A stretch of 5,233 nt of DNA from Planctomycetota bacterium (GTDB lineage Bacteria > Planctomycetota > Planctomycetia > Planctomycetales > Planctomycetaceae): the NCBI GenBank assembly GCA_024278285.1, contig JAJRTM010000714.1:1-5233 (forward strand), in the 5' to 3' direction. The notes beneath the pieces were generated by a model. It was not told the DNA's origin, did not search any database, and saw only the letters and a list, made by a program, of their open reading frames with translations. This document shows positions 1-5,232 of the stretch, in pieces (position 1 is the first letter of the stretch; the number at the start of each line of letters is the position of its first letter). The position numbers and the translations under genes were made by a program.

Positions 1-16
1 GAGATGAGCCTCAACC

Positions 17-67
17 TTTTGGCTGAAAGCCATAAACAAAAGCATTAAAGATGGCTTTCAGCCAAAA
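17..67. repeat. Perfect 17-bp inverted repeat, REP/MITE-like
   Basis: The left arm at 17-33 (TTTTGGCTGAAAGCCAT) is the exact reverse complement of the right arm at 51-67, with a 17-nt A-rich spacer. Each arm can also fold alone, because GGCT and AGCC flank a GAA loop. The arms start with TTTT and end with AAAA, the opposite polarity to an intrinsic terminator (stem followed by T-run), so a terminator role is not favoured on either strand. A palindromic unit lying head-to-head in intergenic space is typical of REP-type or miniature mobile repeats. That class is inferred; the inverted repeat itself is read directly. Confidence 0.75.
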
Positions 68-117
68 AGAGCAATCAAACAATTTTACCTGGGACGTTGC
101 TCCAAGCTATGGTGAAA

Positions 118-134
118 GAGGCCTTTGGCCAAAA
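118..134. repeat. Third, diverged copy of the palindromic unit
   Basis: Read on the minus strand, this segment (TTTTGGCCAAAGGCCTC) matches the arm at 17-33 at 12 of 17 positions and keeps the same plan: TTTTGGC, a short A-rich loop, then GCC. It contains GGCC-TTT-GGCC and the perfect palindrome TTTGGCCAAA (124-133). Its orientation is that of the 51-67 arm. With the 17-67 pair it suggests one repeat element of about 118 bp bounded by TTTTGGC ends in inverted orientation, but the common origin of the third copy is inferred from partial identity. Confidence 0.45.
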
Positions 135-233
135 AACAGATAAAACCAGACAGTAATTGTTCAAGCGATCCTTAATAAAAAACTTCACATGGTCTGCAAT
201 GCTTCTCCCGTCTTCAACGATGTCGGACAGAAG
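135..233. other. Non-coding 3' flank of the ThuA-like gene
   Basis: This AT-rich stretch lies between the palindromic repeats and the stop codon of the leftward gene. On the minus strand there is a T-run (six T, then ATT) about 50 bases after the stop, but I could not find a convincing GC-rich stem just before it, so I do not call an intrinsic terminator. No open frame is supported here. Confidence 0.5.
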
Positions 234-1094
234 TTACTCCGCAGCATCTTTCTTCGATTTTTCGTGCTGAGCTTTTGAGACTTCCGGATTGGGAGACACA
301 TCGGCATCAATTTGACCGCTGACCCATTTCACGGCTGCAACAACGGAATCGAGAAAGACCTTATTCGTCCAGGTTTCCGGGCGGTGTCCCAAGTTATTGT
401 AATAGATTCGTCCGTTTCCCCATTCTCTCGCCCAGGCAACTGGCACATGATAAGGTCGTTTCACTTTCGATTTTTCCATGTTGATGCTCATTAAAACATG
501 GACATTTTCCGGAACCCAATTATCGTATTCATAAATTTCGTCCGTCCATTCAAACTCTTTGCCGAACGGTTTCATCGCCGGGAATTGCGGATCGTGAACG
601 GTAAAGGCAACCTTTCCGTTGGCTGTCCAGGGATGTGCTTTGAATGTTCCGCCGATCAGTTCGCGATACCACTGATGCTTCGGGTCTTTTGTTCGGTAGG
701 TATCGGTTGCAGAGTGAAAACCGATAATGCCATGCCCTTTTTTCTTCAGCCAGGTGTTGAGGAAGTAATCTCTGGTTGAATCAGAAATCGGAAGGACTCC
801 CGTGGTGTAAAGCATCACAATATCATACTTTTTCAAATTATTTGGTGTGAAATCCGCCTCACTGTTTTGAGTACAGTGAACTTCAAAAACACCACTTTGC
901 TGCCCGAGTTGAATCATCGAAATTTCAGCAGGAGACAATTTCTCTTTGACGCGTTTCACCGAGCCATGTTGATATCCTCTACTTTCGCTGACAAACAAAA
1001 TCTTCACTTTTTTTGCATCCTTGGCAAAAAGTGAAACCTGAAAGACTCCCAGACAAAGCAGGGCCAAACTCATCAGCAAGGTTCTTCGTATCAT
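234..1094 (-). CDS. Secreted ThuA-like domain protein
   Basis: A 286-residue exported protein with a ThuA-like domain (a flavodoxin/class I glutamine-amidotransferase-like fold linked to trehalose and related sugar metabolism in other bacteria). Residues 1-24 form a signal peptide (MIRR, then a hydrophobic core, cleavage near SLFA/KDA). Visible family motifs are KILFVSESRGYQH (31-43), GFHSATDT (125-132), the IGGTFKAHPW segment ending at W156, DEIYEY (185-190), HVPVAW (216-221) and YYNNLGHRPETW (231-242). The amidotransferase-type nucleophilic cysteine is absent at the elbow, where H127-S128 stand, as is usual in this family. The last ~22 residues are a charged, probably disordered tail. The ATG at 1094 is preferred over one 99 bases upstream because it has GGAG 9 bases ahead and begins the signal peptide directly. 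It is divergent from the PQQ-like gene. The domain assignment is strong; the actual substrate is unknown. Confidence 0.9.
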   Translation of the reverse strand: MIRRTLLMSLALLCLGVFQVSLFAKDAKKVKILFVSESRGYQHGSVKRVKEKLSPAEISMIQLGQQSGVFEVHCTQNSEADFTPNNLKKYDIVMLYTTGVLPISDSTRDYFLNTWLKKKGHGIIGFHSATDTYRTKDPKHQWYRELIGGTFKAHPWTANGKVAFTVHDPQFPAMKPFGKEFEWTDEIYEYDNWVPENVHVLMSINMEKSKVKRPYHVPVAWAREWGNGRIYYNNLGHRPETWTNKVFLDSVVAAVKWVSGQIDADVSPNPEVSKAQHEKSKKDAAE

Positions 1095-1103
1095 TTGTTG
1101 TTG

Positions 1104-1107
1104 CTCC
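1104..1107 (-). promoter_or_regulatory. Ribosome binding site fixing the ThuA-like start
   Basis: On the minus strand GGAG lies 9 bases before the ATG at 1094. This decides the start: the in-frame ATG at 1193 would add 33 residues rich in proline and polar residues in front of the signal peptide, which would spoil export. Confidence 0.7.
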
Positions 1108-1248
1108 AGAATTGTTAATGAAAACCAATCCGTTATGCACGGGAGGGGTCCAGGGGGATCAGGATATTCAGTTACTACACTTATTATTACCACGACATAA
1201 ACCGAAGTGCCAGCGAGACATGTTTTTGTTCGTTTCGAAAGCGAATCC

Positions 1249-1277
1249 TCGACACATTAATCGTGGCGTTTTATTAT
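1249..1277 (+). promoter_or_regulatory. Sigma70-type promoter for the PQQ-like gene
   Basis: TCGACA (1249-1254) matches the -35 consensus TTGACA at five of six bases, and TATTAT (1272-1277) matches the -10 consensus TATAAT at five of six, with an ideal 17-base spacer. Transcription would begin near 1284, giving a leader of about 56 bases before the ATG at 1340. This is a sequence match only, and it assumes the host housekeeping sigma factor uses the usual consensus. Confidence 0.55.
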
Positions 1278-1283
1278 GATGCA

Positions 1284-1308
1284 GGCAACGTGTTGAGTGG
1301 TAGTTGCC
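1284..1308 (+). promoter_or_regulatory. Small hairpin at the predicted 5' end of the mRNA
   Basis: GGCAAC (1284-1289) and GTTGCC (1303-1308) are perfect 6-bp complements around a 13-nt loop, starting almost exactly where transcription is predicted to begin. A 5'-terminal stem could protect the message from decay or be a DNA-level operator. It leaves the ribosome binding site at 1326-1329 free. Six base pairs can arise by chance, so this is tentative. Confidence 0.3.
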
Positions 1309-1339
1309 CAAATAAATTCACGAGCAGGATTTTTTCCTC

Positions 1340-2638
1340 ATGATTTCATCATCCCGATTTTTGATAATTTGTGCAGTTTTATTGCTGCTCCCAGCGAGCA
1401 TTGTCCGCAGCGATGATTGGCCACAATGGGGCGGTCCGCAGCGTGATGCGGTTTGGCGAGAAACAGGAATTATCCAGAAATTCCCGGCTTCTGACATGCT
1501 GCCTCGTGTTTGGTCGATACCGATTAAAGCGGGCTATGCCGGCCCAGCCGTGGCTGATGGTCGTGTTTTTGTGACCGACTTCGACACCCAAGACGGCAGA
1601 GAGGGTTTCGAACGGGTCCATTGCCTGAATGCAGACGATGGTTCGACTCTCTGGACGCATCGTTTAAAAACAACTTACACGATCAGCTACCCCGGCGGTC
1701 CGCGAACAACGCCGGTGATCGATGGCGAGCGGGTTTATACAATCGGGGCGATGGGAAATATGTTTTGCTTCAATGTGAAGGATGGCAGTATCCTGTGGCA
1801 AAAAGATTTTGTCAAAGACTATCAAACAAAACTCCCCATCTGGGGCATGGCTGCCTCTCCGCTTGTTGATCGCGATCAACTCATCACATTGGTTGGCGGC
1901 GCGAACAACGCATTGATTATCAGTTTCGACAAACAAACCGGCAAGGAATTATGGCGTTCACTGGCAGATAAAGATGTCGGTTATTGCCCTCCAATGATTT
2001 ATACATTTAATGGAGTGAAGCAGTTAATCGTCTGGCACCCCGCTGCTGTTTCTTCGATCAATCCAGCAAATGGTAAGAAGTATTGGGAGATACCATTTCC
2101 AGTAAAGTATGGTCTTTGCATTTCGACTCCCCGGCAGTCGGGAAAACGTTTATTTGTGACAGCGTTTTACGACGGGCCGATGATGATTGAAGTGCGAGGC
2201 CGAAAAGCGAAAATCGTCTGGAAAGGCAACAGTGACAGCGAAACAAAAACAGATGGGCTGCATTCAATCATGTCTACTCCATTCATGAACAGAACACACA
2301 TTTATGGTGTTGGCAGTTACGGTGCGTTACGCTGTCTCGAAACGGCAAGCGGTAAACGTATCTGGGAAACATTCGAAGCAACAGGCCAGGCCCGCTGGTG
2401 GAACGCGTTTATCATTCCGCATGAAAATCGTTTCTTTCTTCATAACGAGCAAGGCGATTTAATTATCGCCAAATTATCCCCCAGAGGATATCAGGAAATC
2501 AGCCGTGCGAAATTGATCGAACCAACACGCAAAGTAAAACGCCGCATGACAATCTGGTCGCACCCCGCATTCGCAATGAAAAGCGTCTTCGCCCGCAACG
2601 ACAAAGAAATTATCCGCGTCAACCTTGCCGCAGAATAA
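1340..2638 (+). CDS. Exported PQQ-like beta-propeller repeat protein
   Basis: A 432-residue protein. Residues 1-24 are a signal peptide (MISSSRF, then a Leu-rich core, cleavage near VRS/DD). The mature protein opens with DDWPQWGGPQRD (25-36), the usual start of the large planctomycete family of PQQ-like propellers. Blade repeats with a V-G-x-V-[YF] strand and a later DG/TG-x-x-LW turn appear near 71-109 (DDGSTLW), 125-157 (KDGSILW), 174-208 (QTGKELW), 228-252 (ANGKKYW), 268-296, 317-346 (ASGKRIW) and 363-390, making about seven blades. I see no separate catalytic or heme-binding CxxCH module, so a dehydrogenase activity is not supported; binding or scaffolding outside the cytoplasm is more likely. 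AGGA at 1326-1329, 10 bases upstream, supports the start. It is transcribed alone and ends at a hairpin terminator. Fold confidence is high; function is unknown. Confidence 0.92.
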   Translation: MISSSRFLIICAVLLLLPASIVRSDDWPQWGGPQRDAVWRETGIIQKFPASDMLPRVWSIPIKAGYAGPAVADGRVFVTDFDTQDGREGFERVHCLNADDGSTLWTHRLKTTYTISYPGGPRTTPVIDGERVYTIGAMGNMFCFNVKDGSILWQKDFVKDYQTKLPIWGMAASPLVDRDQLITLVGGANNALIISFDKQTGKELWRSLADKDVGYCPPMIYTFNGVKQLIVWHPAAVSSINPANGKKYWEIPFPVKYGLCISTPRQSGKRLFVTAFYDGPMMIEVRGRKAKIVWKGNSDSETKTDGLHSIMSTPFMNRTHIYGVGSYGALRCLETASGKRIWETFEATGQARWWNAFIIPHENRFFLHNEQGDLIIAKLSPRGYQEISRAKLIEPTRKVKRRMTIWSHPAFAMKSVFARNDKEIIRVNLAAE

Positions 2639-2682
2639 AACAGGTGCATCTGGTTTTACGCCAATCCTCCTGGTCCCCAAGC

Positions 2683-2738
2683 AAAACCTGCCGGTGTCCA
2701 TCTACAACGCCCTGAAAGCTTCCCAGGCAGGTTTTTTT
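2683..2738. terminator. Probable bidirectional terminator in a convergent junction
   Basis: AAAACCTGCC (2683-2692) and GGCAGGTTTT (2726-2735) are perfect 10-bp complements with a 33-nt loop. On the plus strand the stem is followed by seven T bases (2732-2738), so it would end the PQQ-like transcript. On the minus strand the stem is followed by TTTTGC, a weaker tail, giving possible termination of the operon. The loop contains the operon's last stop codon (2702-2704), and the right arm lies inside that gene. The long loop makes it less than ideal. Confidence 0.65.
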
Positions 2739-3736
2739 CTTCCTTGAGAATCGATCAGTCCCATCGTTTCAAAGACTCCGCCCCCTTTCCAGTCATGCAA
2801 AAGAGCCCAGATGGCAAGGGATAAATTGGTCTCTGCTGTTAACTCAAAGAAACGTGTAATGAATTCTGCCTGCTGTTGTTCGCCTTGCTTGTTGTTCTTG
2901 CCGCTCCAGCCGATTTCCATAAAAACAATTGGCAAACCTTCAATATTCTTAAGAATGGAATAGTGATTCTCTGGTATGTCTTGAGGGGAATCGCCGTAGA
3001 GAAATTCCGGATATGTTGTTAAACAGAGTAATTCGAGCTGCTCGCCGAACATGCTCAACAGATCCCACTGAGCCTCAGCAACCAGGCCTTCGTACTGAAA
3101 CGAAACAGCGACTTTGGTTTCTGGCGAGACAGCTTTCACTGAATGAAAAGCTTTCTTGTACAAAGAGACGAAATTGGAAAAGTCTTCCGGGTGAGATTCA
3201 TAATACCCATTGATCTCGACCGCAAGAGCGAGATTTTCAGGGTGGTATTTTTTTGCGATTTCAGTAACTTCGTCGATGTAGTATTGACGTAGAGTTTTAT
3301 CTGCAAACCCTTTCCCTTTTAGTTGACTCGGCAAGTTTGCAATTTCTTTTCGGTCATCTTCAAGGACATCAATAGAGATGAATATTTCCAACCCCTGCTT
3401 TCTGGCGAGCGTTACATCGTTTTGATACTGCTTGAGGTGTTTGTCGGAGTTCCAGCCAAGTTTTTGTGTTAATGAAACGACTTCACCTGCCTGGCTCGAC
3501 AGTTGATACGCAGAAGCAATTTCTTCGCCTGTCCAACCTTGCGGGATAGGAACGACTCCCAATTGGAATGATCGTTTGGGGGTTGATGGCTCTTCACCAG
3601 ATGATTTCGCTGCTAATAATTTCGCTTTTGGCGATTCACTCGCGCCGTTGCTTTCAGTCGATTCAGAAGAATCACGGGAGCAACCGGCTAAAGTGAAGCA
3701 GACGCAGGCAATCATTGGGACGGCATAAATCTTCAT
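2702..3736 (-). CDS. Lipoprotein with glycoside-hydrolase-like TIM barrel (clan GH-A-like)
   Basis: A 344-residue predicted lipoprotein. The signal ends in a clean lipobox, LAGC (16-19), with C19 the lipidated residue and serine at +2. A Ser/Glu-rich linker (20-55) leads to a single alpha/beta barrel domain. Features of retaining clan GH-A enzymes are visible: E174 in LALAVEINGYY as candidate acid/base, E274 in PIVFMEIGWSG as candidate nucleophile, exactly 100 residues apart, plus VAVSFQYEGL (209-218), LTTYPEF (239-245) and a C-terminal KKPAWEAF. The E-x-GW strand recalls GH53-type endo-galactanases, but the Asn normally just before the acid/base Glu is replaced by V173, so I do not assign a family. 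It is the second gene of an operon, 7 bp after the lectin- or lyase-like gene, with GGAG overlapping the upstream stop region. A glycosidase role outside the cytoplasm is inferred; it could be a binding-only relative. Confidence 0.82.
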   Translation of the reverse strand: MKIYAVPMIACVCFTLAGCSRDSSESTESNGASESPKAKLLAAKSSGEEPSTPKRSFQLGVVPIPQGWTGEEIASAYQLSSQAGEVVSLTQKLGWNSDKHLKQYQNDVTLARKQGLEIFISIDVLEDDRKEIANLPSQLKGKGFADKTLRQYYIDEVTEIAKKYHPENLALAVEINGYYESHPEDFSNFVSLYKKAFHSVKAVSPETKVAVSFQYEGLVAEAQWDLLSMFGEQLELLCLTTYPEFLYGDSPQDIPENHYSILKNIEGLPIVFMEIGWSGKNNKQGEQQQAEFITRFFELTAETNLSLAIWALLHDWKGGGVFETMGLIDSQGRKKPAWEAFRAL

Positions 3737-3743
3737 CAGAGTT

Positions 3744-4835
3744 TTACTCCGGCGGGGTTGGGGAAACGATTACATCATCCACGTACAGGACGGTTGTGGT
3801 TTTGGGGGGATTCGCAGAGATGCCGACTTCCAGACGGTCGTAAACAACGCCATCAAAGGGAAGCGTTTGCCCTTTTCCATCGATTACTTTCTTTCCGTCG
3901 AGCCAAAGTTCAGCTATTCCGTCCTCTTTTTCAGAGAGAAACAGATGCAATTTGACATGCACCCATCGATTGCGGGCAAAAGTAACATCCATATTCTTCG
4001 ACGGCTTGAAAGTTGGTTTATCCAGCCATTTGAGTTCCAGGTAGGGTCGCATCTGGTCTGTAAAAAGAACCCGCATTCCAGGGCCTTGTTCGATAAACGA
4101 ACATTCCAGATCCATAATGGTCGTCGGACGTCCCTTTTCCAGGTAAAACCATCCGGAAAACCAGAAGTGGTCTCCTTTGACAAAGTGGAGCAGTTCGGTG
4201 TCGAGTGATGCTTTGGTCAACGACATTTTCCATGAAGCTGGCACCGCATAAAGCCGCAAAGATTGCTTGCCGGAATGTGCCCGCTCGGTTGAAGGTTCGA
4301 TGCGGTTATCCAGGAAGTCGCTTTGCCGTTTGAGAATCTGCTTTTTCAGTTTGACATAGTCCGCCACTGTAGCTGATGCCGGTCCCTGCAGTGTGATTGA
4401 GGTCCACTCCTTTTCAATGCCAATCAGATCGTGCAGCGTTTCGGCGTTTTCGAATCCATCGCTTAACGAGGTTCGCACAGCATATTTCTTTCCGCCTCCT
4501 GAGCCGACGTGATAAATCGTTCCGTCAATCGTCTGATAATTCTTTTCGTAAAAGTCGGGATCGTACAATCGTTTGGCGAATTTGTGTTTGCCCGAATTCG
4601 GATCGACCTGGTAGGCAACCCCGTGAATAATTTCGTATAACTTGCCATCAACCTTCGTCGTTGCAACAACAGGCGCCCCTTTGGGTGGTTGAGCATTTTC
4701 CGGAGGCTCTCCCTGGCAGGAAACCTGAGTGAACGATGCACCACACAATACTGTAAGTAATGTCATTCTCAATAAAACGGGAAACAAACGCAGATTTCGC
4801 GACACAAGCTTTGCACTTTGGCCTGAGGAATACAT
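3744..4835 (-). CDS. Exported protein with C-terminal heparin-lyase/ConA-like fold
   Basis: A 363-residue protein, first gene of a two-gene operon. The N-terminus has basic residues (K9, R13, R16, R23) and a hydrophobic stretch (about 17-36). It is a signal sequence, but TQVSC (36-40) is a poor lipobox, so lipidation at C40 is doubtful. A proline-rich spacer (44-55) follows. Residues 60-122 hold two short related segments, VDGKLYEI and IDGTIYHV, each followed by a GK-rich turn. After a linking helix (155-172), residues 176-358 look like a beta-sandwich of the concanavalin-A/heparin-lyase-I-like group: AHSGKQSLRLYA (186-197), FWFSGWFYLE (224-233), PYLELKWLD (264-272), NRWVHVKLHLFLS (289-301), AELWLDGKKVIDG (308-320), and YVDDVIVS (351-358). 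Lyase catalytic residues cannot be assigned, so carbohydrate binding is an equal possibility. No Shine-Dalgarno is seen before the ATG at 4835. An alternative ATG at 4766 lacks one too and would lose the basic N-region. Confidence 0.78.
   Translation of the reverse strand: MYSSGQSAKLVSRNLRLFPVLLRMTLLTVLCGASFTQVSCQGEPPENAQPPKGAPVVATTKVDGKLYEIIHGVAYQVDPNSGKHKFAKRLYDPDFYEKNYQTIDGTIYHVGSGGGKKYAVRTSLSDGFENAETLHDLIGIEKEWTSITLQGPASATVADYVKLKKQILKRQSDFLDNRIEPSTERAHSGKQSLRLYAVPASWKMSLTKASLDTELLHFVKGDHFWFSGWFYLEKGRPTTIMDLECSFIEQGPGMRVLFTDQMRPYLELKWLDKPTFKPSKNMDVTFARNRWVHVKLHLFLSEKEDGIAELWLDGKKVIDGKGQTLPFDGVVYDRLEVGISANPPKTTTVLYVDDVIVSPTPPE
3747..3750 (-). promoter_or_regulatory. Ribosome binding site overlapping the upstream gene's end
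   Basis: On the minus strand GGAG directly precedes the TAA stop of the upstream gene (GGAGTAA) and sits 10 bases before the downstream ATG at 3736. Ribosomes finishing the first gene would be at the site where the second is initiated, so translational coupling is likely. The GAG of the site is also the last sense codon (Glu) of the upstream gene. Confidence 0.7.
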
Positions 4836-4845
4836 AACAGGTAAA

Positions 4846-4859
4846 ACCAGTCGATTGGT
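4846..4859. promoter_or_regulatory. Near-perfect 14-bp palindrome just upstream of the operon start
   Basis: ACCAGTCGATTGGT is symmetrical except for one pair (G4850/T4855) and is centred on TCGA. It lies 10 bases before the ATG at 4835, where the ribosome binding site would normally be, and no Shine-Dalgarno is visible there. It could be a repressor operator or, in RNA, a small stem over the initiation region. The site is read directly; the role is inferred. Confidence 0.3.
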
Positions 4860-4971
4860 AAGTGATTATTTCAGGGAACTTCAATGAATTCCAGAAGGAG
4901 CACAGGTATTCGGAGTCTGTTTTGCTTGAACATGCTCTGCTTGCAGGCAGGCAAAATTGTCCACTCTCCAT

Positions 4972-5232
4972 TCAACAGAATATATTGAATAATGAGAGGT
5001 TCTCTTCAGAGAATTTGCATTTCCGCAGGATCATGCCTATCAGTACATACCCGGCGATTTGCAGATTGGTTTCATCTGGTGGACAAGAATTGAAAAGTGT
5101 TGCCGGGAAAAATAGAAATGTTTGTCCGTTTCTGCTGGTATTTTTGGCCACTTCGTTTAATATTCGCCCCAACTTGGTAAAAGAAAACTGGAATTCAATT
5201 CCAAACCGGATACAAAAGAGTTGGACGCAAAG
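4972..5232 (-). CDS. Doubtful partial open frame running off the right edge
   Basis: One minus-strand frame is open for 86 sense codons from the window edge to a TGA at 4972-4974, so it could be the C-terminal end of a gene that starts outside the window. Against this, the translation is rich in Phe and Cys, especially near the edge (LFCIRFGIEFQFSF), matches no family I recognise, and contains no internal ATG before the late GMILRKC stretch; a TTG at 5172 without a Shine-Dalgarno is the only early start candidate. AT-rich non-coding DNA can give this by chance. If real, it would be a third, upstream member of the leftward gene set, 136 bp before the operon's ATG. Confidence 0.18.
   Translation of the reverse strand, partial: LCVQLFCIRFGIEFQFSFTKLGRILNEVAKNTSRNGQTFLFFPATLFNSCPPDETNLQIAGYVLIGMILRKCKFSEENLSLFNIFC

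Larger units (their letters stand above)
1095..1339. other. Divergent intergenic region
   Basis: This 245-bp segment carries the 5' ends of two divergent genes. It holds the ribosome binding sites of both, a sigma70-type promoter for the rightward gene, a 5'-UTR hairpin, a G-rich tract on the plus strand at 1141-1163, and the 8-bp palindrome TTTCGAAA (1233-1240) flanked by TTCG and CGAA, about 10 bases upstream of the -35 box. I found no clear promoter for the leftward gene; AT-rich sequence near 1181-1190 is a possible -10 site without a matching -35. Confidence 0.5.

Noticed and set aside
17..67. Inverted repeat as a terminator for the leftward ThuA-like gene
   Set aside because: The stem is preceded by T and followed by A on both strands, the reverse of an intrinsic terminator, and it lies over 160 bases past the stop codon.
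17..134. Repeats as a CRISPR array
   Set aside because: There are only three units, in mixed orientation, with unequal spacers (17 and about 50 bases) and no cas gene.
498..779. 93-codon plus-strand frame inside the ThuA-like gene, and similar opposite-strand frames in other genes
   Set aside because: They lie fully within strong coding regions in shadow frames, with no signal sequence, motif or ribosome binding site of their own.
1095..1193. 33-residue N-terminal extension of the ThuA-like gene from an ATG at 1193
   Set aside because: It puts a proline-rich polar stretch before the signal peptide, has no Shine-Dalgarno at its own start, and a good GGAG lies before the ATG at 1094.
1197..1212. 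Sigma54-like site on the minus strand (TGGCAC at 1207-1212)
   Set aside because: The -24 half matches well, but the required GC of the -12 half is missing at the right spacing (TTTAT stands there in place of TTGCA).
4955..4970. Sigma54-type site on the minus strand around TGGACAATTTTGCC
   Set aside because: GG and GC are separated by 8 bases where sigma54 promoters need 10.
4648..4971. 107-codon minus-strand frame overlapping the 5' end of the ConA-like gene
   Set aside because: It overlaps a well-supported gene by about 190 bases in another frame, is unusually Cys-rich, and shows no domain.
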